Shown here piece by piece: positions 28,201-36,620 of a stretch of 64,000 bases of DNA (positions are counted from its first letter, which is position 1; each line of letters starts with the position of its first letter). A program made the translations under genes and the position numbers. Source of the stretch: JBFMFH01 sp040752275. GTDB taxonomy: Bacteria > Acidobacteriota > Vicinamibacteria > Vicinamibacterales > JAKQTR01. Below the pieces are notes generated by a model that did not search any database, was not told the origin of the DNA, and saw only the letters and a list, made by a program, of their open reading frames with translations. The stretch is taken from contig JBFMFH010000127.1 of the NCBI GenBank assembly GCA_040752275.1, positions 52,791 through 116,790 on the forward strand, read 5' to 3'.

Positions 28201-28220
28201 TTTGCTCCACTCTGGACCAC
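28191..28220 (-). promoter_or_regulatory. MraZ operator: three 10-bp direct repeats
   Basis: On the minus strand three consecutive decamers begin with GTGG: GTGGTCCAGA, then GTGGAGCAAA, then GTGGAGCAGA. MraZ proteins are known to bind GTGG/TGGG-type repeats spaced 10 bp apart upstream of mraZ. The array starts just after the predicted transcript start, and the third repeat contains the GTG start codon, so bound MraZ would block transcription initiation. Confidence 0.8.
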
Positions 28221-28224
28221 TTGG

Positions 28225-28253
28225 ATGGTAGAGAACCGGCCTCCCGTTGTCAA
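28225..28253 (-). promoter_or_regulatory. Sigma-70 promoter of the division/cell-wall cluster
   Basis: TTGACA (28253-28248), a 17-bp spacer and TACCAT (28230-28225) form a near-consensus promoter on the minus strand. Transcription would start close to 28218, inside the MraZ repeats. The genes downstream to ftsZ are mostly overlapping, so this promoter could drive about 14.6 kb, although extra promoters in the 246-bp ftsW gap and the 120-bp ftsA gap cannot be excluded. Confidence 0.8.
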
Positions 28254-28339
28254 CTGGTAAAAAGCTGTACAAATTGGAGTTACGTCTTCTATTCGCCCCT
28301 CACTGAGGCGCCCGGGTGACGTCTCCGCGTGCAGCTGCG

Positions 28340-28348
28340 TGCTACGAT
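28340..28348 (+). promoter_or_regulatory. Candidate extended -10 box for the YchF-like gene
   Basis: TGCTACGAT fits the extended -10 pattern TGnTAnnAT. A start near 28355 would leave a leader of about 48 nt. There is no -35 at proper spacing, as expected for extended -10 promoters. The same TGCTAnAAT form recurs at 49207 and 58688. Confidence 0.4.
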
Positions 28349-28402
28349 GGGCAATTCTGTGCTCGGGCGGAACGCCAGCCGGGGCGAGGTTGGGTCATCA
28401 CC

Positions 28403-29503
28403 ATGCTGCGCACGGCCTTGATCGGCTGCTCCCAGGTCGGCAAGTCCACGCTGTTTCAGCTCATGACGCGCGCCCACGAGGGCGCGCGGGGGGGGCACGG
28501 CAAGCCGGAGGCGGCGATCGGCCTGGCCCGTGTCCCCGACGCCCGCCTGGACGTGCTGACGCAGATGTACAAGCCGCGCAAGCGCGTGCCGGCCGTCGTC
28601 GAATTCGCGGATTTCCCCGGCCGGGGCACGCTCTCCGGCACCGAGGCCCTGCTCGATGTGGCTGCCTACCGCAACGCCGACGCGCTCGTCCATGTGCTGC
28701 GCGCGTTCGCGGACCCGTCAATCGCGCATCCGGCCGGCTCGGTCGACCCGCGGCGTGACGCGCGGTCGATGGAGGACGAACTCATCCTGGCGGACCTCGC
28801 CATCGTGGAGCGGCGACTCGATCGGCTGGAGCGGGACCTCAAGAAGATGCGGAACGCCGAACTCGAGCGCGAACGCCGGGTCCTGGTCGAGTGTCGGACG
28901 CTTCTCGAGAACGGCACCCCGTTGCGCGGCCTGTCGCTGGATGGCGACGATCGCAAGCGGCTGCGAGGCTTCCAGTTTCTCTCGGCCAAGCCACTCCTGC
29001 TCGTCCTCAACCTCGACGAAGCCGACGTGGCTGGCGGTGCGCGGGCACTCACCGCGGCAGTCGATCGGGTGGGGCTCGACGCGGTCGTTCCGGGACCATC
29101 GGTCCATACCGTGGCGGTCTGCGCACGGCTTGAACTCGAGATCGCGGACCTCGAACCGAACGATGCTGCCGCGTTCCTCGCTGATCTCGGTCTCGCCGAA
29201 TCCGGCCTCGACCGGGTCATCCGCGCAAGCTACGAACTGCTGGGCTACCTATCGTTCTTCACGGTTGGCGATGACGAGTGCCGCGCGTGGTCGATTCCCC
29301 AAGGCACCTCCGCCCAGGCCGCGGCCGGGGAGATCCACACCGATCTCGCCAGGGGGTTCATCCGGGCCGAGGTCGTGCCCTACGACCGCCTCGTCGCCCG
29401 CGGCTCCATGCAGGCCTGCAAGGAACACGGCGAGGTGCGGCTCGAGGGCAAGGACTACGTCGTTGCCGACGGGGACGTGATCACGGTGCGCTTCGCGACA
29501 TGA
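28403..29503 (+). CDS. YchF-like ATPase of the Obg family (DUF933/TGS C-terminus)
   Basis: The 366-residue protein resembles YchF/OLA1. The P-loop GCSQVGKST, a DFPG switch-like motif and NLDE in place of NKxD are visible; NxxE is the YchF change that favours ATP over GTP. A coiled-coil insert (about 120-190) and a TGS-like C-terminus (RAWSIPQGTSAQAAAGEIH, GKDYVVADGD) follow. The switch region lacks the GLVxGAS sequence of canonical YchF, so this is probably a divergent paralog rather than the main YchF. The ATG at 28403 was chosen because the P-loop strand follows at once. It is divergent from mraZ and ends 62 bp before the glycan locus. Confidence 0.85.
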   Translation: MLRTALIGCSQVGKSTLFQLMTRAHEGARGGHGKPEAAIGLARVPDARLDVLTQMYKPRKRVPAVVEFADFPGRGTLSGTEALLDVAAYRNADALVHVLRAFADPSIAHPAGSVDPRRDARSMEDELILADLAIVERRLDRLERDLKKMRNAELERERRVLVECRTLLENGTPLRGLSLDGDDRKRLRGFQFLSAKPLLLVLNLDEADVAGGARALTAAVDRVGLDAVVPGPSVHTVAVCARLELEIADLEPNDAAAFLADLGLAESGLDRVIRASYELLGYLSFFTVGDDECRAWSIPQGTSAQAAAGEIHTDLARGFIRAEVVPYDRLVARGSMQACKEHGEVRLEGKDYVVADGDVITVRFAT

Positions 29504-29511
29504 GGAAGAGA

Positions 29512-29557
29512 GTAGACAGTAGACAGTAGACGGTAGACAGTAGACGGTAGATAGTAG
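29512..29557 (+). repeat. Tandem heptamer repeat (GTAGACA-like), about 6.5 copies
   Basis: Units GTAGACA, GTAGACA, GTAGACG, GTAGACA, GTAGACG and GTAGATA, plus a partial GTAG, lie directly after the stop of the YchF-like gene and end 8 bp before the next start codon. Units adjoin without spacers, so this is not CRISPR. It is probably a minisatellite arising by slippage. Confidence 0.9.
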
Positions 29558-29565
29558 GGGCGGCG

Positions 29566-30609
29566 ATGTCCGTGCGTACCGTACTCGTGTGTGAAGCCCA
29601 GGTGCCCTTCGTCCAGGGGGGCGCCGAGAGCCACGTGCGTGAACTTGTCGCCCACCTGCGCGGCCATGGGTATCAGACAGAGCTCGTCTCCGTGCCCTTC
29701 AAGTGGTATCCGAAGGACGAGATCCTCGCGCATGCCGCGGCGTGGCGGCTTCTCGATCTGAGCGAGAGCAACGGTACTGTGGTGGACCTGGTCGTGGCCA
29801 CCAAGTTCCCGACCTATTTCGCGCGCCACCAGAACAAGGTCGCCTGGCTCATTCACCAGTACCGCGCGGCATACGAGCTCTGCGGAACCGAGTACAGCGA
29901 CTTCCAGCACACCGACGAGGACGTCGGCCTGCGCAGGCGGCTCATCGCCCTCGACACCGAGATGCTGGGCGAGTGCCGGCGACTCTACACGAATGCAGCC
30001 AACACCGCCCGGCGGCTGGCTCGCTACAACGGGCTTCAGGCCGAGCCGCTCTACCATCCGCCCCGCCTGGCCAGCCGGCTCCACGGCGGTCCCTACGGTG
30101 ACTACGTGCTGTCGGTAGGCCGGCTCGAGACCGTGAAGAGAGTCGACCTCGCCATCCGGGCCGTGGCCGAGACGCCTCCTCCCCTGCGCCTGGTCGTCGT
30201 CGGCGACGGGACGCAGCGAGAGAACCTGGCGCGGCTGGTTGCGGAGCGGTCGCTTGGCGACCGGGTCCACTTCGCCGGCACTGTCGACGATGACACGCTG
30301 CTCGATCTGTATGCCGGGGCGCTCGGGGTGGTCTACGCTCCGTTCGACGAGGACTATGGGTACGTGACACTGGAAGCGTTTCTCGCGCGGAAGCCCGTCA
30401 TCACGGCGAGCGATTCGGGTGGCACGCTCGAGTTTGTGCAGCACGCCGTCAACGGATTCGTGTGTCCGCCCGAACCAGACGCGCTGGGCGGCGTGCTGAG
30501 CGACCTGGCGGCAAGCCAGCAGCGGGCGGCCTCTCTGGGCGAGGCCGGGTACGAGCGTGCCCGGCTCGTCACGTGGGATGGCGTGGTCGAGAGGCTGGTG
30601 GGTGCATGA
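29566..30609 (+). CDS. Glycosyltransferase family 4
   Basis: The 347-residue GT-B enzyme probably transfers a sugar from a nucleotide donor to a growing glycan. The acceptor-domain loop (FVQGGAESHVRELVAHL), the C-terminal domain start (YVLSVGRLETVKRVDLAI) and the donor motif (PFDEDYGYVTLEAFLARKPV) with the EX7E-like pair are clear. The ATG follows AGGGGCGG. It overlaps the next GT2 gene (ATGA), so it opens a co-translated run of glycan genes. The donor and acceptor are unknown. Confidence 0.9.
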   Translation: MSVRTVLVCEAQVPFVQGGAESHVRELVAHLRGHGYQTELVSVPFKWYPKDEILAHAAAWRLLDLSESNGTVVDLVVATKFPTYFARHQNKVAWLIHQYRAAYELCGTEYSDFQHTDEDVGLRRRLIALDTEMLGECRRLYTNAANTARRLARYNGLQAEPLYHPPRLASRLHGGPYGDYVLSVGRLETVKRVDLAIRAVAETPPPLRLVVVGDGTQRENLARLVAERSLGDRVHFAGTVDDDTLLDLYAGALGVVYAPFDEDYGYVTLEAFLARKPVITASDSGGTLEFVQHAVNGFVCPPEPDALGGVLSDLAASQQRAASLGEAGYERARLVTWDGVVERLVGA

Positions 30610-31589
30610 CGAAGCTGATCGTCCAGATCCCGTGCCTGAACGAGGCAGAGACGCTTCCGGCGACGCTGCGGGACATACCTCGATCCGTTCCGGGAGTCGA
30701 TACGGTCGAGATTGTGGTGATTGATGACGGATCCACCGACGGGACCGCCGAGGTCGCCCGACAACACGGGGTCGAGCACATCGTCCGCTTCCCGCGCCGC
30801 CGGGGTCTCGCAGCCGCCTTCGCGGCGGGCCTGGACACCTGTTTGAAGCTCGGCGCCGACCTCATCGTGAATACCGACGGCGACAATCAGTACGCCGGGC
30901 GGGATATTCCGACCCTGCTGGGCCCGCTCCTGCGTCGCCAGGCTGACATGGTGATTGGCGATCGGAAGATCCCCGATCACCTGTCGATGTCTCCGACCAA
31001 GAAGCGACTGCAGCGTCTCGGGAGCTGGGTCGTGCGTCAGGTCTCCAACACGCAGGTGCCGGACACCACGAGCGGGTTTCGCGCATATACCCGATCGGCG
31101 GCACTCCAGATCTCCATCGTGTCGGAGTTCTCGTACACACTCGAGTCGATCATTCAGGCGGGCAAGAAGCGGATGGCCATCGCCCACGTACCGATTACGA
31201 CCAACCCGCGCACCCGGGAATCGCGGCTGTTCGGGAGCACGTGGATGTACGTCAAGGCGTCGGCAGCCACCATCGTACGAATCTACGCGATGTACGAGCC
31301 GCTCAAGGTCTTCGGCCTCATCGGCATGGTGGTCTTCGCCGGCGGGCTGGCCGGCGCGCTGCGTTTCCTGTTCTTCTGGGTGACGGGCGAAGGGTGGGGG
31401 CACGTCCAGTCCTTGATCCTCTCGGCCGTGCTGATGATCGTCGGGTTCCAGATTGCGCTCATCGGCCTGGTGGCGGACGTGATATCCGGCAACCGGAAGC
31501 TCATCGAGGACCTGCTGTTCCGAGTCCGGCGGATGGAGATTGCCGGGGGGCAGGCGCCACCCCCCGAGGGGGACAAGGACCGTGGCTGA
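30606..31589 (+). CDS. Family 2 glycosyltransferase, DPM/polyprenol-phosphate sugar transferase-like
   Basis: The 327-residue protein has a GT-A domain (IPCLNEAETLPATL, IDDGSTDGTAEVARQ, NTDGDNQY) and two C-terminal membrane helices (IGMVVFAGGLAGALRFLFFW and LSAVLMIVGFQIALIGLVAD). This plan fits enzymes that load a sugar on undecaprenyl or polyprenyl phosphate for use by GT-C enzymes. The ATG at 30606 overlaps the preceding stop; the frame stays open upstream only as a shadow. It overlaps the next GT2 gene by 8 bases. Confidence 0.88.
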   Translation: MTKLIVQIPCLNEAETLPATLRDIPRSVPGVDTVEIVVIDDGSTDGTAEVARQHGVEHIVRFPRRRGLAAAFAAGLDTCLKLGADLIVNTDGDNQYAGRDIPTLLGPLLRRQADMVIGDRKIPDHLSMSPTKKRLQRLGSWVVRQVSNTQVPDTTSGFRAYTRSAALQISIVSEFSYTLESIIQAGKKRMAIAHVPITTNPRTRESRLFGSTWMYVKASAATIVRIYAMYEPLKVFGLIGMVVFAGGLAGALRFLFFWVTGEGWGHVQSLILSAVLMIVGFQIALIGLVADVISGNRKLIEDLLFRVRRMEIAGGQAPPPEGDKDRG

Positions 31590-32442
31590 ACCGGCATCGA
31601 CCTCCGTGGTCATCCCGGCCTTCAACGAGGAGGACGCGATTGGACCGCTGGTGCAGACGCTGGTGGCCGCGGCGCGCTGGCACGAGATCCTTGTGGTGGA
31701 CGACGGATCGTCGGACCGGACGGCCGAGCGTGCCCGGGCGGCGGGTGCCAGAATCGTCCGGCACCCGTACAACAAGGGCAATGGCGCCGCCGTCAAGAGC
31801 GGCATCCGGCAGGCCACGGGAGATGTCGTGCTGGTGATCGACGGCGACGGTCAGCACCGCCCGGCGGATGCCGTCCGCCTGGTCTCCTTCATCGGGGAGT
31901 ACGATCTCGTGGTGGGCGCGCGATCGGCAGCCACGCAGGCGAGCGGGGCCAGGCTGCTCGGGAACTCGATGCTCAACAGGCTGGCGTCGTACCTCACCGG
32001 CCAGGCCGTTCCCGATCTGACGTCGGGGTTCCGCGCGGCTCATCGGCGGCTCCTGCGCGAGTTCCTGCACTTGCTGCCGAACGGCTTTTCCACTCCGACA
32101 ACGACCACGCTGGCGTTCCTGAAGGCCGGCTACAACGTGCACTTCGAGCGGGTCGAGGCCGAGCCTCGCCGCGGCAGGTCGAAGATCAAGCTGCTGCGCG
32201 ACGGCGCCAAGTTCTTCATCATCGCCCTGCGGATCGTCACCATCTTCAGCCCTATGCGGGTCTTCGCGCCTGTTGCTGGCGTGTCGTTGCTTCTCGGCAT
32301 CGCGTACGGAATCTGGATTGTCGCAGCCGACGGCAAGATCCCGAACGGGTCCGTTCTGCTGATCATGTTTGCCGTCATCGTCTTCCTCGTCGGGTTGATC
32401 TCGGAGCAGATCGCGGCGTTGCGTCTCGAAAGGCGCGACTGA
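31582..32442 (+). CDS. Family 2 glycosyltransferase with C-terminal membrane helices
   Basis: The 286-residue protein is a DPM1-like GT-A enzyme (VVIPAFNEEDAIGPL, VVDDGSSDRTAERAR, DGDGQHRP) with two membrane segments near the C-terminus. It resembles its upstream neighbour and may load a different polyprenyl phosphate sugar. The start is GTG at 31582, overlapping the preceding gene by 8 bases. The next in-frame candidates would delete the first strand. Confidence 0.87.
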   Translation: MAEPASTSVVIPAFNEEDAIGPLVQTLVAAARWHEILVVDDGSSDRTAERARAAGARIVRHPYNKGNGAAVKSGIRQATGDVVLVIDGDGQHRPADAVRLVSFIGEYDLVVGARSAATQASGARLLGNSMLNRLASYLTGQAVPDLTSGFRAAHRRLLREFLHLLPNGFSTPTTTTLAFLKAGYNVHFERVEAEPRRGRSKIKLLRDGAKFFIIALRIVTIFSPMRVFAPVAGVSLLLGIAYGIWIVAADGKIPNGSVLLIMFAVIVFLVGLISEQIAALRLERRD

Positions 32443-32464
32443 GCGCCCGCGAATCCGAGGATCC

Positions 32465-33736
32465 ATGTCGGCCCGACGCGCAATCTGGTTGGCGGTGGCC
32501 GTCGGGCTCGTGGCGCGTCTCGCGTTCGGACTGGGCTACTGGGTCGGCAAGCCCCTGACCCACGACGAGCGCGAGTACCTGCTTCTCGCGCGGAGCCTGG
32601 CGGAAGGTCGCGGGTTCACCTACACCAGCCCGGGCGGCGCTCCCTTGCCGGGAGAGCACTACGGACGCGCGCCGATCTACCCGCTGATGCTGTCCGTGGC
32701 GGTGGCCGCGACACCAGGACCTCAACCCGGGCAGGTCGTGCCCGACCAGCCTCCTGTCTCCACCCGCACGCTCTCCATCATCAAGGTCGTGCAGGCGTGG
32801 ATCGGCGCGCTCACAATTCTCCTCGTCGCGCACCTGGCCCGCGTGGCATCGGGAGACCGCGCCGCCGTGGCGGCCGCGAGGCTCGCCGCAGTGTACCCCT
32901 CGCTCGTCTGGACGCCAGCCTTCGTCCTCTCGGAAACCCTGTACGGCACCTTGGCCCTCGGGTGCGCGGCCTGGCTCGAGTACGAACGACGCACGGGCAC
33001 CGGACGATGGCGGCTGATCGCCGCCGGTCTGCTTGCCGGTGCAACCGTGCTGACTCGGCCAGCCATGCTGGTCTTCGTGGCGCTGGCCTTCCCGTGGCTC
33101 TGGCGAAGGCACAGTCCGATCGCGGCAGCAGCCTTCGCCCTCGGGGCAGTCCTGGCCGTCGCACCCTGGACGGTACGCAATGTCGCGGCCTACGACCGTT
33201 TCGTGCTCGTCGCATCCGAAGGGGGAATCACGTTCTGGACCGGGAACCACCCCCTCGCCGTCGGCGAGGGCGATCTGGCCGCCAATCCCGACCTGAAGCG
33301 GGCGAATCTCGCGCTGAGGGCGCGGCATCCCGGCTTCACGGCGGAGCAGCTCGAAACGGTCTACTACCGGGAGGCGTGGTCGTTCATCCGTCACCAGCCA
33401 GCGGCCTGGCTTGGACTGATGGTCCGGAAGGTCTTCTACACGGTCGTCCCAATCGGGCCTTCCTATCGCCTTCATTCCCCGCGGTACGTTCTGGCGTCGG
33501 TGTTGCCCTACCTGATCGTCCTGCCCACAGGCGTGCTCGGCTTCGTGTGGGTCTGTCGACGCAGGCGTCTGCCCGAAGCCTTCATCCTGCTCGGTGCCGC
33601 CTCGGTTCTCGTGGGTTGGCTGTTCTTTCCGCAGGAGCGGTTCCGAATCCCCGTCGTCGATCCTCTACTGATCGTGGGGGCCGCGGCGTGGTTGACGCTG
33701 CGAACGAAGCGGGGTGACCGCCGGCGGCCAGGGTAG
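32465..33736 (+). CDS. ArnT/PMT-like GT-C glycosyltransferase
   Basis: The 423-residue polytopic membrane protein begins with a helix (IWLAVAVGLVARLAFGLGYW) and a first extracytoplasmic loop with HDEREYLLLARSL, the Asp-Glu motif of GT-C enzymes that take sugars from polyprenyl phosphates. About ten further helices follow. It lies directly after two DPM-like GT2 genes, which could supply its donor. The ATG at 32465 has GAGG upstream. The acceptor is unknown. Confidence 0.82.
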   Translation: MSARRAIWLAVAVGLVARLAFGLGYWVGKPLTHDEREYLLLARSLAEGRGFTYTSPGGAPLPGEHYGRAPIYPLMLSVAVAATPGPQPGQVVPDQPPVSTRTLSIIKVVQAWIGALTILLVAHLARVASGDRAAVAAARLAAVYPSLVWTPAFVLSETLYGTLALGCAAWLEYERRTGTGRWRLIAAGLLAGATVLTRPAMLVFVALAFPWLWRRHSPIAAAAFALGAVLAVAPWTVRNVAAYDRFVLVASEGGITFWTGNHPLAVGEGDLAANPDLKRANLALRARHPGFTAEQLETVYYREAWSFIRHQPAAWLGLMVRKVFYTVVPIGPSYRLHSPRYVLASVLPYLIVLPTGVLGFVWVCRRRRLPEAFILLGAASVLVGWLFFPQERFRIPVVDPLLIVGAAAWLTLRTKRGDRRRPG

Positions 33737-33848
33737 ACCAGACCGGCTGCGGAGACCCGCCGTCGGGGAGGCAGGTTTGTCCCGACCGCGAAGCCCGTGA
33801 AAAGATAGTGTGCTGCCGGGACGCCCGGTCCACCAGACGTCAGGGCTC

Positions 33849-35828
33849 ATGATCCGCGTTATCGTGCACGCTGTCGGTCTGTCACTGTTCGGCGCTCTCG
33901 CGGGTGCCGTAGGCCTGATTCTCGTGTCATCTGCGGACCCGGTCGTGGTCTTTGAGATGGACCGGGACCTTTCGTTGGCAAAGGGCCTCTACCCTGCGGA
34001 GCGAAGCGGTGATTTCACATTCGCCTGGACCACCGAGCGGGCTTCCTTCAATCTGACCGGCATCAGCCGGCGACAGCCGTGGACCTGTTCGGTGCGGTTC
34101 CGCGGTGCCCGCCCGGATCCCGCCGTCCCGCAGCCCGATGTCCTCGTGACCGCGGACGGCCGGCTCGAGGCCCGGGTGCACGCGTCGAACGAGCTGCGGG
34201 AGGTCGAACTATCGGTACCGGCGCGCCCTGGACACAACGGTGTCACGCTGACTGTGTGGACACAGCCGACCTTCGTGCCCAGCGCGTCCGATCCGCGGGC
34301 ACTCGGTGTGCAACTCGACCGGCTGTCCTGCCGGCCGGCCACGAGTGGTTTCGTGTCGCCCCCGGCTCGGGCATTGGGATATTCAGCTCTCTCCTTGGCA
34401 ATCCTGGCGGCGGGATTCGCCTTGCTGGGTCTGTCGCCCTGGCTTGGGGCAGGGCTGAACGTCGTGGTGGCAGCAGGCCTGGCATGTACGGTGGCTGCCG
34501 GGACTGGGCCGTTCAGTCCGTTTGTCGGCGGGCTTGTCCCAGTTGCTGCGTGGAGTACGCTCGCTGCGGTCGCATTGGTCGCAGGCGCCCGCCGCATCAC
34601 ACGCCGGCACCTATCAGCAGAGGCCAGACTGGCGGTGGCTGCGTCCCTTGCCTTTCTGTACCTGAAGCTCGCGGCACTCCTTCACCCCGACAAGGCGATC
34701 GTCGATGCCCTGTTCCATGCGCATCGGCTCGAGTGGGTCCTGGCGGGCCGGTTCTATTTCACCCAGCTCTCGACGAGCGCCACGCCATTCCCGTACGCAG
34801 TCGGCCTGTATGTGTTCGCGGCACCCTGGTCGTGGTTGACCCGCGACCACGTCGCGCTCCTCAGGGTGGTGGTGTGCGCGTCGGAAGCGCTCGCCGGACT
34901 CCTCCTGTACGTGATGGTCAGCCGGACCGGCGGAAATCGCCTGGCGGGCATCTTCGCAATCGTCCTGTACGGCCTCCTTCCGTTGCCGTTCACCATCCTC
35001 GGCAATGCCAATCTGACCAACGCCTTCGGTGCCGCGGTCTCGCTCGCGACCGTCGGGGTGATCGTCGTCTGGGGAGACCGGCTGATGCGTCCCCTCCTCC
35101 TGGCAGGACTGGTTCTGCTGTCGTTGCTCGGCTTCGTCTCGCACATCAGCACGTTCGTCCTGTTGTCCACACTGATGCTGACGATGGCCGGCCTGTTCGG
35201 CGCGCGCGGCGATTCGGCGCTTCGGGGTGCCGCCTCTGCGACGGTGCTGGCAGCTCTCCTGGGGATGGTTCTCGCCGTCGGGCTGTACTGGGGCCACTTT
35301 GGCGACGTCTATCGCCAGCAGCTCAGTCGAGCGCGCGAAGCCGTCATTGCACCGGCCCCGCCTGGCGGTGACCTGGCTCGCTCGCTCGAGGCCCGGGACG
35401 CTGCAGCGCCTGGCCTGGCACTCGGCCGCCGCACTCTCACGCTTCGGGAGCGGGTCACGGACGCGGTCGGCCAGGCGGTGGACCGCGCCGGGTGGCCGGC
35501 GCTGGCCCTCGCCCTGATCGGCGTGTGGCGGCTGCGGCAGACGGGTGTGCGAGACCGCCTGGCCCTGACCCTCATCGCGTGGGGGCTCACGTGTCTTGGC
35601 TGGATGACGCTGGCGGTGCTGGGTCCGGGTAACATGCGCTATCAGCAGGACGCCTGGGAGTTCATCAGTCGGGTACACGCAGCCACCCTCCCGGCAATCG
35701 CGATTCTGGCAGGCCTGGGCGCGGCATGGTGCTGGCGCGGCGGCGTTCTGCTCCGCTTCGGGCTGGGAGGGGCTCTCGTGTGGGCGCTGACCGCCGGCGC
35801 TGACGCATGGGGTGCGTGGCTTCGCTGA
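33849..35828 (+). CDS. Large membrane protein, GT-C-like, with N-terminal beta-sandwich domain
   Basis: The 659-residue protein has one membrane segment at its start, an extracytoplasmic domain (about 50-170), then 11 or so helices. A loop with DALFHAHRLEWVLAGRFYF resembles acceptor loops of GT-C or polymerase proteins. The soluble domain has FAWT, a Gly-Ala-Arg-Pro region, ELREVELSVP and DPRALGVQLDRL, and it aligns with the C-terminus of the membrane protein at 40910. The ATG at 33849 begins the first helix. The function is not certain; a lipid-linked sugar transferase or a Wzy-like polymerase are both possible. Confidence 0.75.
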   Translation: MIRVIVHAVGLSLFGALAGAVGLILVSSADPVVVFEMDRDLSLAKGLYPAERSGDFTFAWTTERASFNLTGISRRQPWTCSVRFRGARPDPAVPQPDVLVTADGRLEARVHASNELREVELSVPARPGHNGVTLTVWTQPTFVPSASDPRALGVQLDRLSCRPATSGFVSPPARALGYSALSLAILAAGFALLGLSPWLGAGLNVVVAAGLACTVAAGTGPFSPFVGGLVPVAAWSTLAAVALVAGARRITRRHLSAEARLAVAASLAFLYLKLAALLHPDKAIVDALFHAHRLEWVLAGRFYFTQLSTSATPFPYAVGLYVFAAPWSWLTRDHVALLRVVVCASEALAGLLLYVMVSRTGGNRLAGIFAIVLYGLLPLPFTILGNANLTNAFGAAVSLATVGVIVVWGDRLMRPLLLAGLVLLSLLGFVSHISTFVLLSTLMLTMAGLFGARGDSALRGAASATVLAALLGMVLAVGLYWGHFGDVYRQQLSRAREAVIAPAPPGGDLARSLEARDAAAPGLALGRRTLTLRERVTDAVGQAVDRAGWPALALALIGVWRLRQTGVRDRLALTLIAWGLTCLGWMTLAVLGPGNMRYQQDAWEFISRVHAATLPAIAILAGLGAAWCWRGGVLLRFGLGGALVWALTAGADAWGAWLR

Positions 35829-35885
35829 TCCGGAGTCCGCTTCGCACAGGCGGGGCAGGCACAGAGACGATGACGCTGGGGACTC

Positions 35886-36620
35886 ATGGACGTTCTTGTC
35901 ATCATCCCGACCTATAACGAACGCGAGAATCTCCCGGTGCTGGTGCACCAGATTCTGGCGGAGACGCCGTATCGCGTCCTGGTGGTCGACGACGACTCGC
36001 CGGACGGCACCGGACGTGTCGCCGACGCACTTGCCGGGGAGCATCCGGGGCGAGTCGAGGTGCTGCATCGCACCGGCAGGCGTGGTCTAGGCCTGTCCTA
36101 CCTCGACGGATTCCGCCGGGCCCTGGCGGGGGATGCTGACCTGGTTTGCCAGATGGACGCCGACCTGTCCCACGATCCTCGATACCTGCCCGACCTGGTC
36201 CATGCGGCGCTCGAAGGTCACGATGTCGTGATCGGATCGCGCTATCTGAACGGCATCAGCGTGGTGAACTGGCCGCTCCGGCGCATCATCCTGAGCGTGT
36301 TTGCGAACTGGTACGTCCGTACGGTGACCGGCTTGACGGCGCGTGACGGGACCAGCGGCTACCGGTGCTGGCGACGCCAGGCGCTGGCGCGGCTGGAGCT
36401 CCGGCGGATTGTGTCCCAGCGCTATGCGTTCATCGTTGAGACTGTGTTCGAGGCCGCTCGTGCCGGGTGCCGAATCGGCGAGGTTCCCATCATCTTCGTG
36501 GAGCGGCGGCAGGGGGCGTCCAAGATGTCTGCCCGGGTCCTGCTGGAGTCGATGGTCATGCCCTGGCGCCTCCTCCTCCGCGCGCGGGGCCGTCTCGGTT
36601 GGAGGAGTGCCAAGCCGTGA
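35886..36620 (+). CDS. Polyprenol monophosphomannose synthase-like GT2
   Basis: The 244-residue enzyme is a close match to DPM1-type synthases: IPTYNERENLPVLV, VVDDDSPDGTGRVAD, QMDADLSHDPRYLPDL, GSRYLNG and RDGTSGYRCWRR. It has no C-terminal membrane helices, as in bacterial and human DPM1. It would transfer mannose or a similar sugar from a nucleotide to polyprenyl phosphate on the cytoplasmic side. GGGGA lies before the ATG. Its stop overlaps the GTG of the next GT4 gene. Confidence 0.9.
   Translation: MDVLVIIPTYNERENLPVLVHQILAETPYRVLVVDDDSPDGTGRVADALAGEHPGRVEVLHRTGRRGLGLSYLDGFRRALAGDADLVCQMDADLSHDPRYLPDLVHAALEGHDVVIGSRYLNGISVVNWPLRRIILSVFANWYVRTVTGLTARDGTSGYRCWRRQALARLELRRIVSQRYAFIVETVFEAARAGCRIGEVPIIFVERRQGASKMSARVLLESMVMPWRLLLRARGRLGWRSAKP

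Noticed and set aside
28201..28272. Longer MraZ starting at the ATG at 28272
   Set aside because: It would place 24 non-conserved residues before the family start, and the promoter and operator lie inside that stretch.
29512..29557. CRISPR or operator array at the heptamer repeat
   Set aside because: Units adjoin without spacers and no regulator gene or known operator pattern matches.
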